Positions 1 to 7,020 of a stretch of 10,663 nucleotides of DNA are shown piece by piece. This DNA is from an uncultured Alistipes sp. (GTDB lineage Bacteria > Bacteroidota > Bacteroidia > Bacteroidales > Rikenellaceae). Within the stretch, counting starts at the first letter, position 1, and each line of letters starts with the position of its first letter. The translations under genes and the position numbers were made by a program. The notes below the pieces were generated by a model. The model did not search any database. It was given only the letters and a program-made list of their open reading frames with translations, and was not told the origin of the DNA. Location: NCBI GenBank assembly GCA_949840605.1, contig CATKXN010000096.1, positions 1-10,663 of the forward strand, in the 5' to 3' direction.

Positions 1-16
1 TCATCCAACTAACTTT

Positions 17-1150
17 TCAATAGTAGAAATCCTGAAGGTAGTGGTACGGATTTCCCTTCTTCTTGCCCTTGTCCACTTGCTCAATCATCCGTTTGTTCTT
101 CAGAAAAGTTATCAGAATCTTGAGCTTGTAGTCACTAAGTTCGATGTCCTCGTCTGCGTATGCGTCACGGAGCGCATCCAAGAGTTCTCCATGACGAAGC
201 AATGTGCCGGGATTCGGAAACGCCGAATCAAGAGCGCTGCGGTGTGTATCCTCGGATATGTCGTGGTACGGATCCCAAGCCTCGTTGCCTTTGGCTTCGG
301 GTGTCGGCACATAGTCCTTGATGAGTTCGGGCAACGCCTCGTCGTTAATCCTAAAGGCAAATGGAGGGAAAGAAATATCACGGATATAGACTGCCTCGAC
401 AGTGCTTACCGAATCTTCGTTCTTATCCTTCTCGACACGGAGCACTGTCTCTGACTTGTTGTTGATTTCGGTTCCGATGTGTCCTCGCGCGTTCACATCA
501 CCCTTGTTCTGGTGGATGACGGTGTGGAGATGAAGATTGAATTCCTCCGTCCAATTCATCAGGTGGTTGACTATAAGAGTGGCTTCGCGCGGATTGTTGA
601 TGTCAAGCATCAGGTCGCGGATGCCGTCGATTATTACCAGACCGACAGCCGGTGTATTCCGAATCTTATGGTCAATCATACCGATGCGGTCTTCGACCGA
701 ATATTTGCGAAGCGCGAAATACTTTATCCTCTCGTTGATTTCCTGATTGCTTTTGCGGGTCAAGGTGGCAATACGCTTGAAAACACGGAAAGCATGATAG
801 GTGCTTTGTTCGGTGTCGAAATAGAGTATGCCGTTCTGGTTCAGAGGCATATTGCCACGATAGTTAAGGATTGTGGAATTAGTCATCGCCGCTGCTGTCA
901 TCGCCGATACATTGAAGGTCTTCTTGCCCTTTGGCTTGCTGATCGAGGCACTGAAATTGCCGAAAGTGCAAGCAGGAGAAACACCTATATAAATGGCAAC
1001 CGGCGGAGGCAGTACCTCCTTGTCGATGTCGAGCTGCGCTTCATTGCACATCTTCTCATAACGCATTTTCGCTGGGTCTGCCACTTGACATTTGGTCCCG
1101 CTCTCTGCCTCGGCTATGAAGCCGCCGAGTTGGTCTTTCATCGTGTCCAT
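17..1150 (-). CDS. RepA-like AAA family P-loop ATPase of a mobile element
   Basis: A 377-residue cytoplasmic ATPase of the type carried by Bacteroidota mobilizable and conjugative elements, where it is thought to act as a replication helicase or initiator. A P-loop-like segment sits at residues 70-79 (SKPKGKKTF), close to the atypical GKAKSRKTF form usual in this group rather than a strict GxxxxGK[ST]. FDTEQ follows at 111-115, a Walker B strand LVIID at 171-175, and a late motif HQNKGD...RGHIGTE at 213-228. The last ~65 residues, rich in lysine and helix-prone, look like a winged-helix tail. The ATG at 1150 overlaps the end of the DUF3853 gene by 13 bases. An alternative ATG at 1141 makes a 4-base ATGA overlap with that stop and may be the real, translationally coupled start. 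An ATG on this strand at positions 4-2, just past the stop, could open the next gene, beyond the window. The family is confident; the exact role is inferred. Confidence 0.8.
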   Translation of the reverse strand: MDTMKDQLGGFIAEAESGTKCQVADPAKMRYEKMCNEAQLDIDKEVLPPPVAIYIGVSPACTFGNFSASISKPKGKKTFNVSAMTAAAMTNSTILNYRGNMPLNQNGILYFDTEQSTYHAFRVFKRIATLTRKSNQEINERIKYFALRKYSVEDRIGMIDHKIRNTPAVGLVIIDGIRDLMLDINNPREATLIVNHLMNWTEEFNLHLHTVIHQNKGDVNARGHIGTEINNKSETVLRVEKDKNEDSVSTVEAVYIRDISFPPFAFRINDEALPELIKDYVPTPEAKGNEAWDPYHDISEDTHRSALDSAFPNPGTLLRHGELLDALRDAYADEDIELSDYKLKILITFLKNKRMIEQVDKGKKKGNPYHYLQDFYY

Positions 1151-1461
1151 CTGCGGGCCTCCTTATTCTGCCCTACAAGAGAAAGGGCCAGTTCGGCATC
1201 CACCACTATCTTGCGCCCGATCTGTCGGATTGCGGCATTAATCCTACCGCTCTTTTTGATGCGGGAGGCTGTGGGACGACTGCATCCAAATATTTCAGCG
1301 ATGCCGTCAATACCATATACATATTTTTTCTCAGAGTTTGACCGAGGCGGTGTGTCCTGATTTTTGGCCTCATCATTTCGTGAGGCGCTTTGGGAGAGAA
1401 ACATGAATTCCTCGCCGGTCATTTGCCACAAGGGCTTTTGTAAGAGGTCTGATATATTCAT
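1138..1461 (-). CDS. DUF3853 family small DNA-binding protein
   Basis: A protein of about 107 residues matching the DUF3853 pattern. It opens with LLQKPLWQMTGEEFMFL, the usual N-terminal signature, and then has a helix-turn-helix-like segment around YGIDGIAEIFGCSRPTASRI, ending in IGRKIVVDAELALSL. Family members resemble excisionase/MerR-type winged-helix proteins and commonly precede a RepA-like ATPase in Bacteroidota mobile elements, as here. I chose the ATG at 1461 because it begins the conserved signature (MNISDLLQ). The longer reading from a TTG at 1554 would start inside the -33 element of the promoter at 1526-1555. The stop overlaps the start of the ATPase gene, so the two are probably co-translated. 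A role in regulating replication or excision is an inference from fold and context; binding sites are unknown. Confidence 0.78.
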   Translation of the reverse strand: MNISDLLQKPLWQMTGEEFMFLSQSASRNDEAKNQDTPPRSNSEKKYVYGIDGIAEIFGCSRPTASRIKKSGRINAAIRQIGRKIVVDAELALSLVGQNKEARRWTR

Positions 1462-1525
1462 TGGATTGATAGGAAGTGTTGTGGCTTCCGATACCTGAAG
1501 CCGGGTGATTATTGCGTCGACGCTG

Positions 1526-1555
1526 CAAAAGTAGCGTGCAACTTCCTCATTCAAA
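1526..1555 (-). promoter_or_regulatory. Bacteroidota-type promoter for the DUF3853-ATPase operon
   Basis: On the minus strand TTTG lies at 1555-1552 and TACTTTTG at 1533-1526, with an 18-base spacer. This fits the -33 TTTG / -7 TAnnTTTG consensus of primary sigma factor promoters in this phylum. Transcription would start near 1520, giving a leader of roughly 60 bases before the ATG at 1461. It rules out a start at 1554 if this promoter is used. Confidence 0.65.
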
Positions 1556-1804
1556 GAATATCTACCATCCGCACCCCAGTCTTTTAATAGAGATTGTTAA
1601 AATCAGCCAATCGGCACCTAAAAATGGCACTTGGAGGTGTCGAAAGATGCTATCTTAGCCGACCCGATGCAAATTTCAAACAATGGGGTCAATGTAAAAG
1701 TAGTTACCGTTTTGGATACATCTTTAGTCAGGATATTTTATTATCTTCTATGAAAACTCGTAATATTATCTTCCCTCCTTTTGATTTTCTGTGATACTGA
1801 TGCT
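1556..1804. other. AT-rich intergenic stretch without a recognisable gene
   Basis: About 250 bases between the DUF3853 promoter and the TGTATG repeat cluster. Plus-strand reading gives a 66-residue frame with no recognisable family or promoter. The minus strand is broken by frequent stops, and I see no integrase fragment. The only structure is a loose inverted repeat, GGCACCT at 1613-1619 against AGGTGTC at 1635-1641, with one mismatch. It is probably the non-coding end of the mobile element. Confidence 0.45.
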
Positions 1805-1852
1805 TTTGTATGGTGTATGGATTTCACCGCAATTTGTATGTGTTTTTGTATG
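1805..1852. repeat. Cluster of TGTATG direct repeats, possible integrase arm-type sites
   Basis: TGTATG occurs four times on the plus strand, at 1807-1812, 1814-1819, 1835-1840 and 1847-1852. Three copies extend to TTTGTATG (1805-1812, 1833-1840, 1845-1852). They lie about 60-105 bases beyond the 3' end of tRNA-Ser, separated from it by a terminator. Short repeated words this close to a tRNA 3' end are what tyrosine-recombinase arm sites look like, but no integrase is in the window, so the role is inferred. Confidence 0.4.
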
Positions 1853-1856
1853 CGTG

Positions 1857-1897
1857 CAAAATAAAATCCGCCGTAAGCTATTGACTTACAGCGGATT
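1857..1897 (-). terminator. Rho-independent terminator behind tRNA-Ser
   Basis: A 13-base stem pairs 1865-1877 with 1885-1897 around a 7-base loop. Read on the minus strand every position pairs, with one G-U wobble at 1890/1872, and the stem is followed by TTATTTTG. On the plus strand that position is a C-A mismatch. Stem and U-rich tail together show it serves minus-strand transcripts, namely the tRNA. Confidence 0.75.
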
Positions 1898-1909
1898 CTA
1901 TTGGTTGGT

Positions 1910-2001
1910 TGGCGGAGAGGACGAGATTCGAACTCGTGGTACAGGTTGCCCCGTACGTCGGTTTAGCAAACCGGTGGTTTCAGCCACTCACCCACCTCTC
2001 C
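1910..2001 (-). tRNA. tRNA-Ser (anticodon GCU)
   Basis: Read on the minus strand the gene opens with the acceptor arm GGAGAGG (2001-1995), pairing with CCTCTCC (1920-1914), then discriminator G and an encoded CCA (1912-1910). The anticodon GCT is at 1967-1965 in the loop TTGCTAA, decoding AGC/AGU. A long variable arm, typical of serine tRNAs, precedes the T-arm with GTTCGAATC. At 92 bases including CCA the length fits. The 3' half faces the mobile-element side, making this a plausible attachment site. Confidence 0.95.
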
Positions 2002-2038
2002 GGGCACGCCTTCCGGCTGTTATCTCCGAAAGGGTGTG

Positions 2039-2069
2039 CAAATATAGAATCTTTTTGGGTAAATACAAA
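2039..2069 (-). promoter_or_regulatory. Promoter of tRNA-Ser
   Basis: On the minus strand TTTG at 2069-2066 and TATATTTG at 2046-2039 are separated by 19 bases, a close match to the phylum's -33/-7 consensus. Transcription would start near 2032, about 30 bases before the mature tRNA 5' end at 2001. It is divergent from the DUF4861 gene's -7 element at 2089-2096. Confidence 0.7.
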
Positions 2070-2088
2070 GAATTGCGGCCAAAATTTA

Positions 2089-2096
2089 TATATTTG
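2089..2096 (+). promoter_or_regulatory. -7 promoter element for the DUF4861 gene
   Basis: TATATTTG matches TAnnTTTG and lies 55 bases before the ATG at 2152. No TTTG sits at the expected distance; the nearest upstream copy (2054-2057) is 31 bases away. A poor -33 is consistent with dependence on an activator, which is an inference. Confidence 0.5.
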
Positions 2097-2151
2097 CCTC
2101 AAATCTCCGGATGGGCCCTGAACCTCGTTCGCCCCGGAAAACAGAAATGGC

Positions 2152-3327
2152 ATGAAACGAATTCTCATTCTTTTATTGGCCCTCGCTGCCGTCTGCACCC
2201 TGAGCGCCAAGACCCGGAAATGCAGTTACCGCGTGACGGTCGCGGGTTCGCGCCCCGAATGCCCGGTCGTCATCCGCGATGTGCCCGAGTGGGCCCGAAG
2301 CGCCGAAGTGTCGGTCGGAGGCGCGCACCGGATTCCCTCCCAGCTGGATGAACGGCTGGGCGAACTGGTCTTCGTCGCCCATATCTCCGGACAGCAGGAT
2401 TTCCAGGTGGTCTACTCCTCGGCGCCCGACAAGCGGGTGTTCAAAAGCCGTGTCCATGCCCAGATGTGGCTGAAAAACCCGGACAAGAGCCTGCGGGCGG
2501 CGGATACGGTCTCCTCGGCGAAGAACGACATGTACCATAAACTCCACCACCACGGTCCGGCTTTCGAGTCGGAATACGCGGCCTACCGCATCTATTTCGA
2601 CAACAAGCAGACCATCGACACCTACGGTAAGAAACGCCCCCGGCTGGAGCTGGCCGAGACGATGTGGTACCCCTCGGACGAACAGCTGGCCGCCGGTTAC
2701 GGGCACGACAACCTGCGGGTGTTCGGTTCGGTGGGCGTTGGGGCGCTCAAGGGCTGGGACGCCGAAAAGAAGAAGATGACCCACATCGCCGACTTCAAAC
2801 GCCGCGAGGCCCGGATACTGGCCAAAGGGCCCGTCCGCACGGTCGTCGAGATGCGGGTCGAAGGCTGGAAGTACGGCGGCCGCGAGATCGACATGACCTC
2901 GCGTTATATCCTCTATGCCGGGCACAGCGACGTGCAGGTCGAGAACCGCATCGAGGGCGATTACGAAGGGCTCGTTTTCACGACGGGCGTGATGAAGATG
3001 GCCGAAAACCGGGTCTGCAGGCAGGACGACGCCGTCGCCGCCTTCGGGCAGGACTATCCCGAGAACGACACCCTGAAATGGGAGAAGGAGCACGTCGGAC
3101 TGGCCGTCGCCGTGCCGCGGAAACAGGTGGTTTCGCAGATCGACGACAGGACCGGCTACCTCTTCCAGCTCACGCCCGATGCCCGCGGACGCATCGACTA
3201 CGTATTCGACACGATCTGGCGCAAGAGCGAATGGATCGGCGACCGCAGCGATACGGAATGTATCGCGGGACTGATGGAGTCGGTCCGTTCGGCCCGCACG
3301 CCGGTCGTCGTGTCGCGGATTCGGTAG
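2152..3327 (+). CDS. Secreted DUF4861 family protein of a pectin locus
   Basis: A 391-residue exported protein. Residues 1-19 form a hydrophobic signal peptide ending LSA, so mature protein probably starts near K20. The rest matches DUF4861, a family often found beside pectin and rhamnogalacturonan enzymes in Bacteroidota. The best signatures are a histidine-rich block DMYHKLHHHGPAFESEYAAY at 126-145, then YFDNKQTIDTYGKKR at 148-162, GYGHDNLRVFGSVGVGALKG at 182-201, and a beta-rich C-terminal half. The clustered histidines at 129 and 132-134 with E139/E141 look like a metal- or sugar-binding site, but I know of no established activity. It is separated by 118 bases from the GH28 operon and has its own promoter-like element. 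Codon use is GC-rich like the genes after it. The family call is fairly firm; a role in breaking down pectin oligosaccharides is inferred from neighbours. Confidence 0.8.
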   Translation: MKRILILLLALAAVCTLSAKTRKCSYRVTVAGSRPECPVVIRDVPEWARSAEVSVGGAHRIPSQLDERLGELVFVAHISGQQDFQVVYSSAPDKRVFKSRVHAQMWLKNPDKSLRAADTVSSAKNDMYHKLHHHGPAFESEYAAYRIYFDNKQTIDTYGKKRPRLELAETMWYPSDEQLAAGYGHDNLRVFGSVGVGALKGWDAEKKKMTHIADFKRREARILAKGPVRTVVEMRVEGWKYGGREIDMTSRYILYAGHSDVQVENRIEGDYEGLVFTTGVMKMAENRVCRQDDAVAAFGQDYPENDTLKWEKEHVGLAVAVPRKQVVSQIDDRTGYLFQLTPDARGRIDYVFDTIWRKSEWIGDRSDTECIAGLMESVRSARTPVVVSRIR

Positions 3328-3387
3328 TTTTGAAAAAAAGTACATCGTTTGCGTCAAAAAATCCCGGTCCGATAGATTGAGGCAGTT

Positions 3388-3434
3388 TACTTTTGTATAC
3401 CTGAAATGGCGAAAATTTTAAGTATACGATAAAA
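3388..3434 (+). promoter_or_regulatory. Promoter -7 element and inverted repeat before the pectinase operon
   Basis: TACTTTTG at 3388-3395 matches TAnnTTTG. No TTTG lies at the usual -33 distance; the nearest, at 3348-3351, is 36 bases upstream. Overlapping and following it is an inverted repeat whose arms contain GTATAC at 3395-3400 and 3422-3427, flanked by TTTT on the left and ATAAAA on the right. Because transcription would start near 3402, the left arm is upstream DNA, so a protein-binding site is more likely than an RNA hairpin. Confidence 0.45.
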
Positions 3435-3445
3435 CTACCTCTTTT

Positions 3446-5128
3446 ATGAACCTGAAACTTGTGACGATCTGTGCGGCTGCTGCGATCCTGGCGACGACCG
3501 CGGACTGCCGGGCCCGCACGCCGCGGCCGGCTGCTGCACCCGGCGACCAGCCGTTCGAAATGCCGCCTGTCGCGCGGCCCGCGATTCCCGACCGGACGGT
3601 CAGCGTCGCCGATTTCGGCGGCGTGGGCGACGGCCATACGCTCAATACGGCGGCCTTCGCCGATGCCATCGACGCCCTCGCGGCCCGCGGCGGCGGCCGT
3701 GTCGAGGTCCCCGAGGGGGTCTGGCTCACGGGGCCCATCGTGCTGAAGGACAACATCGAACTCCGTGTCGGACAGAATGCCGTAATCGTCTTCAGCGACG
3801 ACAAGTCGCTCTATCCGCTGGTCGAAACCACCTTCGAGGGGCTCAACACCCTGCGCTGCCAGTCGCCGCTGTCGGCGCGCGGCGTCCGGAACGTGGCCGT
3901 CACGGGCCGCGGCGTGATCGACGGGAACGGCGATGCCTGGCGCGCCGTCAAGAAGGACAAGCTCAATCCCCGCCAGTGGAAAGAGCTGGTGCAGGGCGGC
4001 GGCGTGCTCTCCGACGACGGAAAGACGTGGTATCCTTCGGAAAGCTACAAGTTCGGAGCTACCTCGGGCGCCGACCAGAACGTTTCGACCTGGGCCGCGA
4101 CGCGCGCCGATTTCGAACGCATGCGCGACTTCCTGCGTCCGGTCCTGGTCGCCGTCCACAACTGCGAGAACGTCCTGCTGGAGGGCGTCACTTTCCAGAA
4201 CTCTCCCTGCTGGAACATCCATCCGGCGATGTGCACCAATCTGATCGTCAACGATATTACGGTCCGCTGCCCCGACTATGCGCAGAACAGCGACGGCATA
4301 GACATCGAGTCGTGCAAAAACGTCGTGCTGACCAACTCGCGCTTCGACGTGGGCGACGACGGCATCTGCATCAAGAGCGGTAAGGACAAGGCGGGCCGCG
4401 ACCGCGGCATCCCGTGCGAGAACATCCTCGTCGACAACTGCATCGTCTTCCACGGCCACGGCGGCTTCGTCGTCGGCAGCGAGATGTCGGGCGGCGTGCG
4501 CAACGTCAAGGTCTCGAACTGCATCTTTTCGGGCACCGACGTGGGCCTGCGCTTCAAATCCACGCGCGGCCGCGGCGGGGTGGTGGAGCAGATCCGGATC
4601 GAGGATATCGCCATGAACGACATCCTGCAGGAACCTTTGCTGTTCGATCTTTTCTACGGCGGCAAATCGGCTTCCGAGGCACTGGCGGCAGGACCGGAAG
4701 CCGAACCTACCGACCTGGCCCCCAAGGCCGTCGACGAGACCACGCCCGCTTTCCGCAACATCCGTATCCGCAATGTCTGGTGCCGCGGCGCCCGGCGTGC
4801 GATGTATTTCAACGGACTGCCGGAGATGAACGTGGAGCACGTGACGGTCGAGGACACCTATATTTATGCCCGGACCGGAGCCCGGATCAACGAATCTTCG
4901 GACGTCGTGCTGCGCAACGTGCAGATCGTTCCCGAGGAGGGGCCTGCGCTGATGCTCAACAACGTCAGGAACCTCCGTGCCGAAGGTTTCGTAGCGCCCG
5001 AAGGCTTGGAGCGCGCGCTGGTCGTGACGGGCAGCCGTAACCGCGGCATTGCGGTCTCCTCGGCGCAGATCGACAGGAAGAATGCGGACCTTTCCGAAAG
5101 TGCGGCCCGTAATGTAGTCATTAAATAG
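3446..5128 (+). CDS. GH28 family polygalacturonase
   Basis: A 560-residue secreted glycoside hydrolase expected to hydrolyse alpha-1,4 galacturonosyl links in polygalacturonate, as a right-handed beta-helix. All GH28 catalytic and binding motifs are visible: NSDGID at 281-286 (D283), GDDGICIKSGKD at 303-314 (D304 and D305), GHGG at 337-340 (H338) and RFKS at 369-372 (R369 and K371). They correspond to the NTD, GDD, GHG and RIK motifs of characterised fungal enzymes. The N-terminus has a signal peptide of about 20 residues; C21 is preceded by TAD, not a good lipobox, so periplasmic release is more likely than lipidation. VADFGGVGDG at 54-63 is the usual start of the beta-helix. The insert at 165-230 (KLNPRQWKELV...TWYPSE) is typical of Bacteroidota members. 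The next gene begins 8 bases after the stop, so they form an operon. Exo versus endo action cannot be told from sequence alone. Confidence 0.92.
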   Translation: MNLKLVTICAAAAILATTADCRARTPRPAAAPGDQPFEMPPVARPAIPDRTVSVADFGGVGDGHTLNTAAFADAIDALAARGGGRVEVPEGVWLTGPIVLKDNIELRVGQNAVIVFSDDKSLYPLVETTFEGLNTLRCQSPLSARGVRNVAVTGRGVIDGNGDAWRAVKKDKLNPRQWKELVQGGGVLSDDGKTWYPSESYKFGATSGADQNVSTWAATRADFERMRDFLRPVLVAVHNCENVLLEGVTFQNSPCWNIHPAMCTNLIVNDITVRCPDYAQNSDGIDIESCKNVVLTNSRFDVGDDGICIKSGKDKAGRDRGIPCENILVDNCIVFHGHGGFVVGSEMSGGVRNVKVSNCIFSGTDVGLRFKSTRGRGGVVEQIRIEDIAMNDILQEPLLFDLFYGGKSASEALAAGPEAEPTDLAPKAVDETTPAFRNIRIRNVWCRGARRAMYFNGLPEMNVEHVTVEDTYIYARTGARINESSDVVLRNVQIVPEEGPALMLNNVRNLRAEGFVAPEGLERALVVTGSRNRGIAVSSAQIDRKNADLSESAARNVVIK

Positions 5129-5136
5129 CCGATCCC

Positions 5137-6996
5137 ATGATACGCTATCTGTTTCTGTATATGCTGCCCGCTTTTCTGGCCCTTGCCGCCGGATGCGGCG
5201 GCGATTCCGCCGAGCCGGCTCCCGAGCGGAAGACCCTTCCCGTTCCCGACGTGACCTTCTCGCTCGCCGGATCGACGGCCACCGTGCGCTGGTCGCTCTC
5301 CGTGCAGGTCGAGGCCGTGCGCTTCGCTTTCGAACTCTATGCGGGCAATGCCGCCGCACCCGTGAAGACGGCCACGACGAGTCTCGCTTCGCAGCGTTTC
5401 GAACTGGAACCGGGCGTGACCTACCGCTTCCGGGTACGCGCCGTGGCGCCTCTCGGCTCGGCCGAATGGCAGGATTCCGCTTTCTGCGAGGAGATCTCCT
5501 TTACGGCCGGCGGTACGCCCGTCGATCCGGATGCGGAGCTGGGGCTTCCCCTGGCCAACGAGGACGACGGGGTGCTGCGCGCCTTTCCGGGCGCCGAGGG
5601 CGGCGGCATGTTCACCACGGGCGGCCGCGGCGGCAGGGTATACCGCGTCACCAACCTCAACGATTCGGGTGCGGGGTCGCTGCGTGTGGCCCTCGAGGCC
5701 TCGGGCAAACGCATCGTGGTCTTCGACGTGGCCGGAACGATCGAGCTGCTGAGCGACCTGCGCATCAAGAACGGAAACCTGACCGTCGCCGGCCAGACCG
5801 CTCCGGGCGGAGGCGTCTGCGTGAGCGGAGGCACGGTGGTGATCGACGCCGACAACGTGATCGTCCGTTACCTGCGTTTCCGCCTGGGCGATCTCAACAA
5901 GGGCGGCAATCTTTCCGACGGATCGGACACGATCTGGGGCCGTTATCACTCGGATATCATTCTCGACCACTGTTCGATGTCCTGGTCGATCGACGAGTGC
6001 GCCTCGTTCTATGCCAACTGCAACTTCACGATGCAGTGGTGTCTGCTGACCGAGAGCCTGCGCAAATCGGCGCACGGCAAGGGCGAGCACGGTTACGGCG
6101 GTATCTGGGGCGGCAAGAACGCTTCGTTCCACCACAACCTGCTGGCCAACCACGACAGCCGCAACGCCCGCATCGACCATCCGGGTATCTACGGCAGCTA
6201 CCTTTCGACCCACCGCGGAAATGTCGATTACCGCAACAACGTGATCTACAACTGGGGCAGCAACACGACCTACGGCGGCGAGGACGGCTCGTTCAACATC
6301 GTGAACAACTATTACAAGCCCGGACAGGCGTCGAAAGAGCGCGGCTATTTCGTCGATGCCTACTGGTACAACTCCTCTTCGAACGTGGGCTCGGCCTATC
6401 CCCGGCTCTATATGTCGGGCAACTACCATGCGGGCGTCTATGCTTCGGCGATCAATGCCGACAACTGGTCGGGCGTCTATTACCATCCGCAGGGCGACGA
6501 TCCCTCGAAGACCTCCGGACGCCTTTCCGCACCGTTGTCCATCAAGGCCGGGGGCGTGACGGTCTGCCATACCACGACCCACAGCGCCGCCGATGCCTTC
6601 GACGTCGTGCTGAAATATGCCGGAGCTTCGCTCTGCCGCGATGCCGTGGACAAGCGTGCCGAGACCGACGCCCGCAGCGGGAAGCCCACCTTCCCCGACG
6701 GCGGCAACGGTTCGACGGGCGGCCTGATCGATTCCCAGTCGGCTGTCGGCGGCTGGCCCGCACTCACCGCCACCGACGAGGAGAGACGGCGCGCCGCGAC
6801 CGACAGCGACGGCGACGGCATCCCGGACTATTACGAGACGCTGCTGGGCCTCGATCCGAACGACGCTTCCGACGCCCATGCCGCGACACTCGATCCGCAG
6901 GGCATCTATCCCAATATCGAGGTCTATTTCCATTACCTGGTCCGGGCGATTTCCGCCGCCCAGACCGCCGGCGGCAGTTATACCGCCCTGGAATAG
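5137..6996 (+). CDS. PL1 family pectate lyase lipoprotein with FN3 domain
   Basis: A 619-residue lipoprotein expected to cleave polygalacturonate by Ca-dependent beta-elimination. Residues 1-20 end in a lipobox (ALAAGC, C20), followed by acidic residues that suggest surface display. Residues ~36-125 are a fibronectin type III-like domain ending in the FELEPGVTYRFRVRAV pattern. The beta-helix starts at AFPGAEGGG (149-157) and GRVYRVTNLNDSGAGSLR (166-183). It continues through VIVRYLRFRLGD (241-252) and DHCSMSWSIDE (277-287), with candidate catalytic arginines at 342 and 345 in HDSRNARIDHPG. A Ca-binding-like tail DSDGDGIPDYYETLLGLDP (556-574) and YPNIEVYFHYLV (591-602) closes it, as in many Bacteroidota PL1 proteins. 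It sits 8 bases after GH28 and 24 bases before the esterase gene. The family is confident; subfamily and pectin versus pectate preference are not settled. Confidence 0.9.
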   Translation: MIRYLFLYMLPAFLALAAGCGGDSAEPAPERKTLPVPDVTFSLAGSTATVRWSLSVQVEAVRFAFELYAGNAAAPVKTATTSLASQRFELEPGVTYRFRVRAVAPLGSAEWQDSAFCEEISFTAGGTPVDPDAELGLPLANEDDGVLRAFPGAEGGGMFTTGGRGGRVYRVTNLNDSGAGSLRVALEASGKRIVVFDVAGTIELLSDLRIKNGNLTVAGQTAPGGGVCVSGGTVVIDADNVIVRYLRFRLGDLNKGGNLSDGSDTIWGRYHSDIILDHCSMSWSIDECASFYANCNFTMQWCLLTESLRKSAHGKGEHGYGGIWGGKNASFHHNLLANHDSRNARIDHPGIYGSYLSTHRGNVDYRNNVIYNWGSNTTYGGEDGSFNIVNNYYKPGQASKERGYFVDAYWYNSSSNVGSAYPRLYMSGNYHAGVYASAINADNWSGVYYHPQGDDPSKTSGRLSAPLSIKAGGVTVCHTTTHSAADAFDVVLKYAGASLCRDAVDKRAETDARSGKPTFPDGGNGSTGGLIDSQSAVGGWPALTATDEERRRAATDSDGDGIPDYYETLLGLDPNDASDAHAATLDPQGIYPNIEVYFHYLVRAISAAQTAGGSYTALE

Positions 6997-7020
6997 CCTC
7001 CGCCTGAAACGTTGCTTGAT

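Noticed and set aside
41..1360. Plus-strand frames (137 and 293 residues) across the ATPase gene
   Set aside because: They are antisense to a recognised ATPase and carry no motif.
1462..1554. Longer start (TTG at 1554) for the DUF3853 gene
   Set aside because: It would begin within the -33 promoter element and add residues not seen in the family; the ATG at 1461 starts the conserved signature.
1594..1794. 66-residue plus-strand open frame in the AT-rich gap
   Set aside because: No family match, no promoter and no conserved features; antisense to no gene but not credible as coding.
3170..5359. 729-residue minus-strand open frame
   Set aside because: It lies antisense across GH28 and PL1, is rich in arginine, alanine and valine, and has no recognisable motif. 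It is a by-product of high GC at third positions.
4864..6933. 689-residue minus-strand open frame over the PL1 gene
   Set aside because: Antisense to a gene with clear family motifs; low-complexity composition and no domain.
7012..7020. TTG start for the esterase gene
   Set aside because: It adds only MLD before the ATG at 7021, which leads directly into the signal peptide.
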